From contig NZ_MUYM01000081.1 in NCBI RefSeq assembly GCF_002150765.1, forward strand, positions 1-64,000: a stretch of DNA of 64,000 nt. The letters run 5' to 3'. The notes below the pieces were generated by a model. That model searched no databases and was not told the DNA's origin. It saw nothing but the letters and a program-made list of their open reading frames with translations. Both the position numbers and the translations under genes were made by a program. Of this stretch, positions 16,501-24,545 are shown in pieces (position 1 is the first letter of the stretch; each line of letters begins with the position of its first letter). The DNA comes from Lentzea kentuckyensis. GTDB taxonomy: Bacteria > Actinomycetota > Actinomycetes > Mycobacteriales > Pseudonocardiaceae.

Positions 16501-18379
16501 CGACGAGCAGGTTGAGGCGGTGCTCGCCGACCAGGTTCCTGAGCTGCTCGACCGTCCGGCCATCCCGGTGCTGCGCCAGACCCTCCGCACAGCCGAAGCC
16601 CTCGGCTGGCAGTCCGGACCATTGCTCGCGTCCGCTCTCTCGGCCGGCCCACTCGACACCGAGGACGTCGAGGATCCAGCGGCTGTGCTCCAGTGGCGTG
16701 TAAAGCAACGGCTGCTGGACAGCGACCCGCCCGCGCGGGTCTCCGCTCCGACCTTGGCCGACACGAACCGGTGGCGCAGCATCATCGAGCAGCATGCCCC
16801 TGCGGCCGCTGTCGAGGACAACATCTGGGAACCGGTGTGGCACCTTGCAGCCGCAGCGTCCGTGGAGGGCCTCGACGCCGACACCGCGATCGCCGACACC
16901 GCCCGCTGGCTTGCCGCACGGCCAACGGCTGATCCTCTGCCTGACCACCGGTTCGCCGCCGATGCCTTGCAGGCTGCGCTCCTAAAACAGCGCGACGAGG
17001 GCGGCGGGTGGCGCTCTGTGCTGCCATGGCTCGCGCATCCGAACCACCAGCAACTCCGCGATACCCCAGAGCTGTTCGACTATCTGCTGGGCCTGAACGA
17101 GGCGATGGGCGCGCGTGTCGAGGAGTTGCGAACGCTCGTCGTCGCTGACGAGCCGGCATGGGCAGCCGGACTAGGACCGCGCCCCCACCACGATCCCGCT
17201 GCTGCCGAACTGTGGGACGAGCTGGCGGGGCTGGGCGCGGCCTACCGGAACACTTACAACGTCACTACCAACGAGCCCCTTCGCCCACTAGGCGCAGAGC
17301 CCAAAGGCGACGGTCCACGCGCACGTGCGTGGCAAGACCTGATCGTCCGGTGGACGCCGCCGTCCACAAGCGACACCTCACACCCTGACCGCACCAAGAC
17401 CAACCGACCCAGCACCTTGGACAGGATGCGTGACGCGATCGACCCGGACGAACTGCTAGCTGTAATCGCTGCCGACGAAAACACTTCCTCACAGCCCTTC
17501 GAGGACTTGCACGACCTCGTGCGCCGCTACGAACGGAGTGCACGAGCAGCCGACGAACAGCACCTCGAAACCCAGATCACTCACGTCCTCGCCGCCCGCG
17601 CCCCCTCTGCGCTCGGGCAAGACGCCGAACCTGCACTGCGCTGGCTCCTACACCTTGCGCACAGCTGGGGTTGGACCATCGAGCAGGCAGTCCCTGACAG
17701 CGACAGCCTCTCCGGCCTCGATGGCGCACGCGATCCGGCCGCCGTGCTCTACCGACGGGTCGAACAGCGCATCCAACGTGCCGCCGCGCCAGGCGAACCG
17801 GAGCGGCCCCGCGGCCCACTCCCCTGGCTCGACGCCGCGGATCCAGCTGCGCTCACCGACCGACCCGAACTGGCAGAGCACCTCGACCAGCTCGCCCGGG
17901 CGATCACCGAGCGCGCGGCCCAGCTGCGCCAGGACGTCGCTGAGTCGCAGCCGCGTTGGTCTAGCGGTCTCGGCCCGCGTCCCATCGACTCGACCGCCGC
18001 ATCCCGGTGGGACGACCTGGCCGCAAGCGCTGCGGCCTACCGCGAGGCATACCGCATCACGACCAACAACCCAGACGTCCCGCTTGGGCCACAGCCCCGC
18101 AGGGACGACTCCCGTAGCCGAGCCTGGAACAAACTCAACGAACAGTGGAGGCCAGTCGTGACCACACCTGAAGATCAGTTCTCGTCGAACGAACGCCGGA
18201 TCGCAGCTCTGCGCGACGAAGTGATCGAACGAGCCGGAGATCTCCGCGACAACGTCGAGGTAATCGAGGCAAGGCTAGAAGACGCGCTTTCGGCGTGCAC
18301 CGATGCCGCGCACCACCGCTACGACGAGGCGGAGGACGTCGACGAACGGTGCGACCTCAAGTCCAGAATGGACCATTAA
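13511..18379 (+). CDS. traA: MobF-family (TrwC/TraA-like) relaxase-helicase
   Basis: This 1622-residue protein starts a conjugation cycle by nicking oriT, staying bound to the 5' end, and unwinding the strand. The TrwC relaxase domain (about 1-420) has candidate catalytic tyrosines Tyr16, Tyr37 and Tyr38 and the metal triad DPHLHTH (His265, His267, His269). The RecD-like helicase follows with Walker A GAGKT (Lys595) and Walker B IIDE (Asp664). Residues 1000-1600 hold two diverged repeats of about 265 residues, each ending in an LGPRP-W-AYR-PLG pattern. GTG 13511 gives the usual N terminus; the frame extends to GTG 13421 but that lies within the candidate promoter. It faces the minus-strand type IV secretion operon. 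Confidence 0.93.
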   Translation: MVVIGVRKLSPGGHQYLTGSVACADRGLEAGESLSDYYLAHGYPPGEWFGRGAAVLNMHGEVTAAQMNALFGEGRHPDADRIQAEMIALGHTEAEALSATKLGYRFPQYDGADRLRGKVIEAYKRHNLDNNLPPGAPIDDATRADLRRLVLSQAYAEEHEGQLPSEDELTKWLAAQKKAMKSAVSGVELVCAPPKSVSVAWALSDKRTRELIVSLHRQAVRDTLTYLENTVAYTRKGAGGYTQHDVKGIAAAIFEHWDSRAADPHLHTHVLISTKVQSPDGRWTSLDGRTVLAAAVTLSEYYNSRVRDLCREHGASWTERPSGGIDAKRPTWELDGVPAALLTGFSQRAAQVEQDRARRIVEFRQQHGREPSPKEVLEISKRAQYGTRSNKQAPRSLAEHLHRWRLQAEKMVPEQVIDALGQRVFGGHADNISDFNLHEVAKATLAVVSDQRCHFNTWNIEAEAHRQTAHLRVADGGRDQLIADVVRTVLQSPDLVSLEAPSLVAEPNALRRRSGESVFVEHNSQRFTTGRTLREESALATWGDLTNGSRLRPETVANAISEGGSLNPGQRAAVASFAKSGRRVQLLYAPAGAGKTTAMRVYANAVRAEGGRVYAFGPSARAAHVLADAIDARPHTLHQVTFAQKIGVAEKAFPFRRGDVLIIDEVSMAGTHTLHDVVAFALRRGADVRLVGDDKQLAAVEAGGAVRWFAHVHGAVRLKEVVRFRDPGQRAASLALHDADPAGLDYYFDQGWISDGSRETIRDAAHRAWRNDLDAGHQSLLIVPTNDDVTALNLEARALRMLRGDVSDKGRAAQLHDGTHASAGDWVVTRRNDRLRTLFGGKDFIKNGDTWDVVKVRRDGALKLRHQVSRGTVVVPCSYVTEEVELGYAATINRVQGMTSRGSAHAIATHGISREQLYTLATRAVNDNRIYVETHQHTIDSHQETPLDRTARGVLEAALTRSSAETAANEELRNALAAAESLSTLVGRHDYVALLGVDEQVEAVLADQVPELLDRPAIPVLRQTLRTAEALGWQSGPLLASALSAGPLDTEDVEDPAAVLQWRVKQRLLDSDPPARVSAPTLADTNRWRSIIEQHAPAAAVEDNIWEPVWHLAAAASVEGLDADTAIADTARWLAARPTADPLPDHRFAADALQAALLKQRDEGGGWRSVLPWLAHPNHQQLRDTPELFDYLLGLNEAMGARVEELRTLVVADEPAWAAGLGPRPHHDPAAAELWDELAGLGAAYRNTYNVTTNEPLRPLGAEPKGDGPRARAWQDLIVRWTPPSTSDTSHPDRTKTNRPSTLDRMRDAIDPDELLAVIAADENTSSQPFEDLHDLVRRYERSARAADEQHLETQITHVLAARAPSALGQDAEPALRWLLHLAHSWGWTIEQAVPDSDSLSGLDGARDPAAVLYRRVEQRIQRAAAPGEPERPRGPLPWLDAADPAALTDRPELAEHLDQLARAITERAAQLRQDVAESQPRWSSGLGPRPIDSTAASRWDDLAASAAAYREAYRITTNNPDVPLGPQPRRDDSRSRAWNKLNEQWRPVVTTPEDQFSSNERRIAALRDEVIERAGDLRDNVEVIEARLEDALSACTDAAHHRYDEAEDVDERCDLKSRMDH

Positions 18380-18562
18380 GCCAACAGCATTTGTGTCTAT
18401 GTGATTTATGCGTGCAACGCCAGTGTTCTCCTGGGACGGTATCGCGAACAGCTCGGTGGCGTGGACGATTGGCGCGCGTTCCGGAGGTCGTGTCGGAAAG
18501 TGATCAGTCCCGGCAACGCGCCGGACTGATCAAGGTATGTCGCGGTCAGTGTTGTCGCGGCC

Positions 18563-21500
18563 CTACTCGTCTAGTTGCTGGATCCTTACCGCGGCTCGAT
18601 CACCAGCACCAGCCAGACCGTCGATAATGCGGTGGTAGCGGCTTGGGGTATCCCCCAGGGCCACGCCCGTGCTGCGAAGCCCCATAACCCATTCCTCAAG
18701 CAGCCACAGGTGGTTGGCAATGAGGTCGTAGCGGCCGTCGATGATCGATTCGATCCAGGTCAGCGCGGTGGTCGTCTGCCACCGCACGGGTGCGCTCTTG
18801 GCGAATTTGATCACGGCGTCGACGGCTTTGGGGTTGCGTCGGCCGAGGTGCAGCCACCGGTCGGCGAGTGTGCCGAGTGCGTCTGGCTGAATCCAGTTTT
18901 GGCGGCAGCGGGTGAGAGTGCTGTCGATGTCGGGGTCCCAGGACCTCGGGTTCGGGGTGGGCAGCAGCGCTGCGACCATGTAGTCGAAATCGTGATGCTG
19001 GGAGCGCAGAGCAGTGCCGTCGACGACGGAGTCGAGGGCGATTTGCAGTGCCCAGGGCCAAAAGTCAACCATGGACCGCCGGAGCTCCTCGCGGTAGGTG
19101 AAGACAGTTGCAAAGCCGTCAAAGAGTTTGTGAAGGGCGTCGCTGTCGGTCGCGTAGCTCGTAATGTGCGCTTCGATGGGGCCACGGTCACCTTCGAGCG
19201 CGACGGTGATCATTCGCTGGGCGATCGGTTCGTGAGTGATGTGCACGTGATGGTCGTAGCCGTTGTTCCACCAGTGGGCGAGGCCTCTGAGGTGGGCTTC
19301 CCATAGTGGACCCCGCAGCTCAGCGATGGCACTGTGCAGGCAGGGAACGTGGCGGGCGTCGACCATGCACGTCAGCGGCATGCGCAGGCGGTTGACCAGA
19401 AGCGCGTTGTCGGCGACGGCCGCCAGGGACTCGTGTACTGGTGCCGGTAGCGGATCGGGTCGCCGCTGATGGGTCTGCTGGTCCGGCGGTCCGAGTCTGC
19501 TGTCGATCAGGCCCGCTGTAGCGGCGGCCCACACTGGTGCGTGCCGGCGGCAGCGGTCCGTGCCAGTGGCGGCGTCGCCGCCGAGGTCGTTGTTGATGTC
19601 GCACGCCGCGGCCCACACCGGCTCGCAGCCCAGTGCGTAAATCGCACGCACCTCGTCGAACGGGCTGGTGGCCAGGGAGTGCAGGCACTCCTGGATGCGC
19701 GACAGGTCCAGGCCAAGTTCGTCGAACGGCGCGAGCACAAGCAGAGGCGCGCATGCCGCTGCGGCGCGGTCAGCGCCCATGGCGAACATTGACCCGCTGT
19801 AACCCGTGTCGTTGCCGTGGGGATTGTCGGCGGCCCAGATCACCGCATCGACGGCCCACTCAAGATCAGCGGGCGTCACCGTTGCCAGGTCCAGCGCGTG
19901 GGCTCGCACGGCGGCTGCGGCCACGGCGACGAGGGCGTTCTCCGGCCAGGGCATGCCGGTAGGCGGGTGCTCGTTTTCGGCGATCGCGCGTGCGGCGGCG
20001 AGGTCGTCGGCGAGGGTGTCGACAGGCCAGTGTGCGGGATTGTCGTTGTGCCGGCCGTAGCGGTTCTGCAGTCCGTACAAGGTATTGGTCGTGTCCAACT
20101 CCGCAGTGCGGGGTGCGAGGACGTTCTCAAGCCGTTCGGGTCGTTCGAACTCGATGCGCAGGTGGTCGCCGTCTCGGCTCATCCGGTAGTTGTCGATGCG
20201 GAACTGTTCAGCCCAGCTCTCGATGACCGCGAGGTGATCGCGGTTGTCAACGGCGGAGCCGCCGAGTTCAGCGCGGGCGGTGGCGATGAGGCTGTCGCCG
20301 ATTGCCTGGAGCTGAGCCAGACGGTCGTCGTCGCCGGCGAGCCTGGCGTTGATGACCATCGTGCCCACGGTCTGCTGGAAGGTCTGCCGACGCCGCTCGG
20401 ACCCGGTCAGCTTGTCGGCGTCAGCGTCGCGTACGCGAAATCCGTAGTCGCTGCTGACGCGGGCGTGCTCGAGATGCCAGACGTCCGGGGACGCCAGGAA
20501 CGGATCGAGCAGCGCGCCGGTGATGTGTGGGTGCCGGGTCAGCGCGCCAACTAGCAGCGCGGGCATCGCGAGATTGTGGCAGTCGCGGAGCAAGACCTCG
20601 ACAAGCCTCTGCGCGGGAAAGTCCAGTTGCTCGAGCATGTAGTCGACGAACCGTTCCAGCGCGAGCAGCGCGCTCATGCACGCATACGGACCGACACTGG
20701 TGCCGCGGTACCACGCCCACACGTGGCTGTCGCCGACATAGAGGCGGTCACCGATTCCCGGCACATCAAGGTGTACACCCTCGAGGTCACCCGCGCCGGT
20801 TTCACTGGCAGGGGCACGCCGACCCGTGAGCTTCTGCACGCGAACGCTGGCGGCGTGGTCGAGCATCCTATTGATGAAGCCTATGGTGTGCATGGGATTG
20901 GTGTGCAGCAGGCGGAAGAACGGACCGTAGAACCATGCGGCCCGAGGCACACCGAATCCCGGGGTGAGACCGTGCTTGAAGTCGCGGATGCCGTCGTCGA
21001 AGTCGTGACCTCCCCAGCGATCGTGCACAGCCTTTTTGATGTAGTAGGCCTCGGCGAGATCGAGCAGCAACGTGGGTCGGGTCGCCGACATGCTGACCGC
21101 GACGTGGACCGACTCCACAGCGGCATTGAGGTGTCCTGGGCTGTCGTTGGCGACCTCACGCAGATACGCCTCCGCCCGGTCGTCCGCATCGGGCCCCAGG
21201 CACGCCAACGCTTCGATCGCGAAGTCGTCGTAGAGGGCAGGGTCGCCGTCAAGAATGACGTCACAGATCTCACGGCGCAGAGCATGCGGCTGTACGTGTG
21301 TGGCGGCCATGCCTCGCAGCCAGGCCAGCACCAGGTCCTGGATGACCTGGTGGACGGTGCGATGACCCGACCGTGGCTGGCCCTCGATCACAGGTCGTTC
21401 GCAGAACATGACCTTCACCAGTGGTGCGAGCGCGAACGCGTCGCCAACCTTGCCGCTGATGTAGCGGGTCTCGGCCAGACGCAGCAGCGTCATCAACCCG

Positions 21501-23839
21501 ACGCCATCGTTCTCGGTCAGAGTGCCCCACAGCCTGCGGACGGTCTCATCGGCGTCGCCGAGCGTCAGAAGGGCTTCGTAGGGCACTTCCCGCCACCGCT
21601 CCCCCTCGGTGGCGGCGATCTCGCTGAAACTGGCCGATAGGCGTGCCCAGGCGTGGGGGTTGCTCCGGTCGAGCAGGGCAGCCTGGCAGCCCAGACGGGC
21701 CGCGCGGATCGACCAGCGCGGGGCGCCGGCCACGGCCAGCGGCTGCCACCCCTGTGTGATGAACAGCCGACAGAGCGCGAAATCGCGGAATAGGTCCGTT
21801 GCGAACTCATCACCGGGTGAGAGAGCGGGATTGTGGGGCACCCGCAGCACGCCGTCCGAGCGCAGCTCGGCCGAGCCGGTACCCGCAGGTGCAACGGCGT
21901 CGATGCCGAGGGTGCGCCTGGCCACGCTCAGAGCCGCTTGTTCTCGGTCGTGGGGGGAAGCACCGCCCGGCGCATGGATTTCATCGCGCCGGATGAGGCT
22001 GCGCCACACCGCGGAGAACACATCCGCCTCGCACAGCAGATCGGCGGGATCAAGGACCGCGCCGGTCCTGAGCAGTACGTCGACAAGGCCAGGCCGCCCC
22101 AGCAGCCATTTGGCACGTGGATCACTGCCCAGCCTGGCCAGTGCGGTGAACGTGGTCGTGAGGCCGTCGCGCTCGTCGTCGGACAAGGGGCCCACCACAT
22201 GTTCGGCCGCAGCACGACCCGATCCGGCCAGTTCTATGCCGTGCGTCAGCTCGTCGCAGACTTGGCGTGAACCGTCAGTGCGCGTCACGGCCACGACACC
22301 GAAGCCAGCTCTCAGCGCGGCGGCGGCAACGGTGCGAAACACCTGACCTTTGCCTTCCAGGACCGACTCCGCGCCGTCGATGAGCACAATTCGGACGGGC
22401 CGCACTCGCCCCGCCGCCAGAACATCGTCGACGGCGTGCCCGCCCCACTGGCTCTCCAGTTCCGCCACGGCGTGAGGCAGATCGCGCAGGCTCAGACTGC
22501 ACACAGCCGCGCCCTGCTCCTCGAGCTCCTCCAACGCCCGCAACGACAACGCGGACTTGCCGACGTCGGGGTCACCGGTGACCACCACCGCGCCGGTGGA
22601 CGTGCCCACCGACCGCATGGCCTCCACCAGGCGGGCGCGTTCGCCGGAGCGCTGCAGCTCCAGCGACTGCGAAGCCGAACGCAACAACGGGCGGATCGAC
22701 TCGCGCAACCGTATACCGAGCCGGTCGATCATCTCCCAGGCGCGCGCGAATCGGGCGGAATGTGACAGCGGGAAGTCGGTCAAGGCGCGGCGGATCACCG
22801 ACTGCGTCAGCACTGCCGCTTGTGGTGCCCACACCCCCACTTGATCTTCGAGCCGTGAGAACAGCGCGTCCGCGGTGGCGGGCGTGCCGTTGTGCAGCAT
22901 TCGCTGCAGTGCAGTGACCGCTGCGGCGCGGTCGGCCCGGTCCGTCCGCTCCAGGCGCAAGCTCCGTATGCTCAGGCCGAACAACAGCCGCCAGGTCAGC
23001 TCCTGTGCACTCAGCCCACTGGCCGAGTCCAGCTTCTCCGCTGCTTTCTCGACCAGAGCCGTGATGTGTTCGAGCCGGTTGCGCAGCTCGGCGTTGGTTC
23101 GCCCTGGCTCGCTCACGCGACTGGCAAGCGCCTGCGCGCTAGGAAGACTCTCGGCGAGTGCTGCCAGCTCGGCCAGCTGCGCTATCGCGTTGGCGTTAGT
23201 GGACACCGCGAGCACGATCCGCCATCGCCCCGACGACACCTCGGACCAGTGCTCGGTGACGATCACCAGGAAATCCCGGATCAAGGGCACCGACTTTTTG
23301 TCGCTGGTGGTCAAGGCGGGGTTTCTGCGTACCGCGATCGACGAGCGATGCGTTCCGCCATGGTTGTCGCGGCCTTCCAGAACGATGTCATCGACAGTGC
23401 TGACGTCACTGGCCTGCAGACGAATCGTGTCGGCCGACAGGGCACCGCCCAGTTCCTGCGATGCCTCACCGGCCAAGAACCCAGCGATCAGGCACGCCGC
23501 ATAGGAATGTTCGAGACGGACGCCTCCGCCGCCTGTGGAGTACGGGCTCGAACCTGTCTCAGACTCCTCGTCGGCAAGCGAGTTCTCTGCCAGCCAGGCG
23601 CTGATCGACGGGTGAGAGACAACGAGCCGCCACAGGGTCGAGCGCCCCGACTTCGTCGAGGTGGCGAACCCAGCGTTGGACAGAGTCGAGAGTGCATCGT
23701 TCGCCGTGGTCGGAGACACCTTCAGCGCGCCAGCGATCTTGCGGCCCGAGAGGGGCTCGGGGCTCTCGGCGAGCGTCTTTAGGGCCCCGTATGCGGTATC
23801 GCTGAGTGTCGCCTGCAGGGTCTCCGCCGCTGTTGCCAT
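18563..23839 (-). CDS. Very large winged-helix/STAND ATPase protein, candidate defence or sensor protein
   Basis: This 1758-residue protein has four parts. Residues 1-75 form a winged helix (SGRKIAGALKVSPTTANDAL). Residues 108-200 resemble the Cap4-type PD-(D/E)XK nuclease layout, with Asp150-Asp151 in VDDIVLEG, then SIAVRR at 167-172; the usual Lys is Arg. Residues 410-600 carry a STAND-like P-loop GDPDVGKS (Lys428) and Walker B VLIDGAE (Asp488). The remaining 1100 residues are alpha-helical repeats, the typical sensor part of STAND proteins. No membrane segment is seen. It lies inside the conjugation module, behind a 57-bp palindrome, and does not overlap the transfer operon. Antiviral STAND proteins share this nuclease-ATPase-repeat order; I infer, but cannot prove, a similar role. 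A giant transcriptional regulator is the alternative. Confidence 0.8.
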   Translation of the reverse strand: MATAAETLQATLSDTAYGALKTLAESPEPLSGRKIAGALKVSPTTANDALSTLSNAGFATSTKSGRSTLWRLVVSHPSISAWLAENSLADEESETGSSPYSTGGGGVRLEHSYAACLIAGFLAGEASQELGGALSADTIRLQASDVSTVDDIVLEGRDNHGGTHRSSIAVRRNPALTTSDKKSVPLIRDFLVIVTEHWSEVSSGRWRIVLAVSTNANAIAQLAELAALAESLPSAQALASRVSEPGRTNAELRNRLEHITALVEKAAEKLDSASGLSAQELTWRLLFGLSIRSLRLERTDRADRAAAVTALQRMLHNGTPATADALFSRLEDQVGVWAPQAAVLTQSVIRRALTDFPLSHSARFARAWEMIDRLGIRLRESIRPLLRSASQSLELQRSGERARLVEAMRSVGTSTGAVVVTGDPDVGKSALSLRALEELEEQGAAVCSLSLRDLPHAVAELESQWGGHAVDDVLAAGRVRPVRIVLIDGAESVLEGKGQVFRTVAAAALRAGFGVVAVTRTDGSRQVCDELTHGIELAGSGRAAAEHVVGPLSDDERDGLTTTFTALARLGSDPRAKWLLGRPGLVDVLLRTGAVLDPADLLCEADVFSAVWRSLIRRDEIHAPGGASPHDREQAALSVARRTLGIDAVAPAGTGSAELRSDGVLRVPHNPALSPGDEFATDLFRDFALCRLFITQGWQPLAVAGAPRWSIRAARLGCQAALLDRSNPHAWARLSASFSEIAATEGERWREVPYEALLTLGDADETVRRLWGTLTENDGVGLMTLLRLAETRYISGKVGDAFALAPLVKVMFCERPVIEGQPRSGHRTVHQVIQDLVLAWLRGMAATHVQPHALRREICDVILDGDPALYDDFAIEALACLGPDADDRAEAYLREVANDSPGHLNAAVESVHVAVSMSATRPTLLLDLAEAYYIKKAVHDRWGGHDFDDGIRDFKHGLTPGFGVPRAAWFYGPFFRLLHTNPMHTIGFINRMLDHAASVRVQKLTGRRAPASETGAGDLEGVHLDVPGIGDRLYVGDSHVWAWYRGTSVGPYACMSALLALERFVDYMLEQLDFPAQRLVEVLLRDCHNLAMPALLVGALTRHPHITGALLDPFLASPDVWHLEHARVSSDYGFRVRDADADKLTGSERRRQTFQQTVGTMVINARLAGDDDRLAQLQAIGDSLIATARAELGGSAVDNRDHLAVIESWAEQFRIDNYRMSRDGDHLRIEFERPERLENVLAPRTAELDTTNTLYGLQNRYGRHNDNPAHWPVDTLADDLAAARAIAENEHPPTGMPWPENALVAVAAAAVRAHALDLATVTPADLEWAVDAVIWAADNPHGNDTGYSGSMFAMGADRAAAACAPLLVLAPFDELGLDLSRIQECLHSLATSPFDEVRAIYALGCEPVWAAACDINNDLGGDAATGTDRCRRHAPVWAAATAGLIDSRLGPPDQQTHQRRPDPLPAPVHESLAAVADNALLVNRLRMPLTCMVDARHVPCLHSAIAELRGPLWEAHLRGLAHWWNNGYDHHVHITHEPIAQRMITVALEGDRGPIEAHITSYATDSDALHKLFDGFATVFTYREELRRSMVDFWPWALQIALDSVVDGTALRSQHHDFDYMVAALLPTPNPRSWDPDIDSTLTRCRQNWIQPDALGTLADRWLHLGRRNPKAVDAVIKFAKSAPVRWQTTTALTWIESIIDGRYDLIANHLWLLEEWVMGLRSTGVALGDTPSRYHRIIDGLAGAGDRAAVRIQQLDE

Positions 23840-23841
23840 GG

Positions 23842-23898
23842 CGCGAACCCTACCGGTCTATGTCCAGAATTTCTGGACATAGACCGGTAGGGTTCGCG
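23842..23898. repeat. Perfect 57-bp palindrome upstream of the STAND gene
   Basis: Two exactly complementary 28-base arms flank one central base (23870). The inner part reads tgtccagaa-t-ttctggaca and the outer part gaccggtagggttcgcg. It ends two bases before the ATG of the 1758-residue protein, so the whole 5' leader, including the only Shine-Dalgarno-like stretch (ggtaggg), would fold into a hairpin in RNA. It could be an operator for the protein's own winged helix, a translational lock, or a terminator for the transfer operon. Confidence 0.9.
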
Positions 23899-23969
23899 TG
23901 TCGCTACAGGACCGAGAACGACGTCACGCGGCGCTCCTGATCTTCGTACGGTGACAACGCCAGCAGCCC

Positions 23970-24545
23970 TCACCTGAGCTTTTCATCAATCTCGTACCGG
24001 TCCCCGCGGGCTCGCCCGTCGTCGCGGTGGTCTCCGTCGAGGCAGTCGGGGCTCCCCCACTCACGGGCAAGTCGGTCAGCGAAGCCTGGTCGCCACTGGT
24101 GCAGCCACTGCTGTGCGTCCCGTTCGGTAGTGTTCGGGCCAACGTTAGCCGCACGCCAGCTGTAAGCAAGCGCCGCGACCTCCATCGCCAGTCCGGGATG
24201 TTGGCTCCAGCACTGAGGAATCGGCCGAGCACGGCTCCCGTCAACGCCAACGAACGTGACATTGTACCAAGCCACGAAGTTGTCGACGGTGTTCCGCGGA
24301 TCTCCGTCTCCAGCAGGGTCGCTCTCGGCAGCTGCAGGCGGGCTGAACCACACCCACGGGGCTGGCTCGGCCACAGCTTCCTCGTCCGCACTGGACTCCG
24401 GTCCGGGTCTCGCAACCAACTGGTTGACCCTGTCTTCGACGCGGCGCAGCTTCCGCGTCAGCGCCTCGACGAGATCAGTCAGCGCCGAGATCTGAGCATC
24501 CCGGTCTCCCACATCGGCACCCGACCGCGCTGCCTCGCCGCTCAT
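23970..24545 (-). CDS. DUF4913 protein, last gene of the transfer operon
   Basis: This is a 191-residue protein. The start at 24545 overlaps the stop of the coupling protein gene (ATGA); the longer frame upstream is a shadow of that gene. Residues about 15-45 form a coiled coil (LTDLVEALTRKLRRVEDRV). The C-terminal 110 residues match the DUF4913 pattern with spaced Trp: FVAWYNVTF, IPQCWSQHP, and DAQQWLHQW. DUF4913 proteins occur on actinobacterial conjugative elements; their function is unknown. Coupling to the T4CP gene suggests it acts in substrate recruitment. Confidence 0.8.
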   Translation of the reverse strand: MSGEAARSGADVGDRDAQISALTDLVEALTRKLRRVEDRVNQLVARPGPESSADEEAVAEPAPWVWFSPPAAAESDPAGDGDPRNTVDNFVAWYNVTFVGVDGSRARPIPQCWSQHPGLAMEVAALAYSWRAANVGPNTTERDAQQWLHQWRPGFADRLAREWGSPDCLDGDHRDDGRARGDRYEIDEKLR

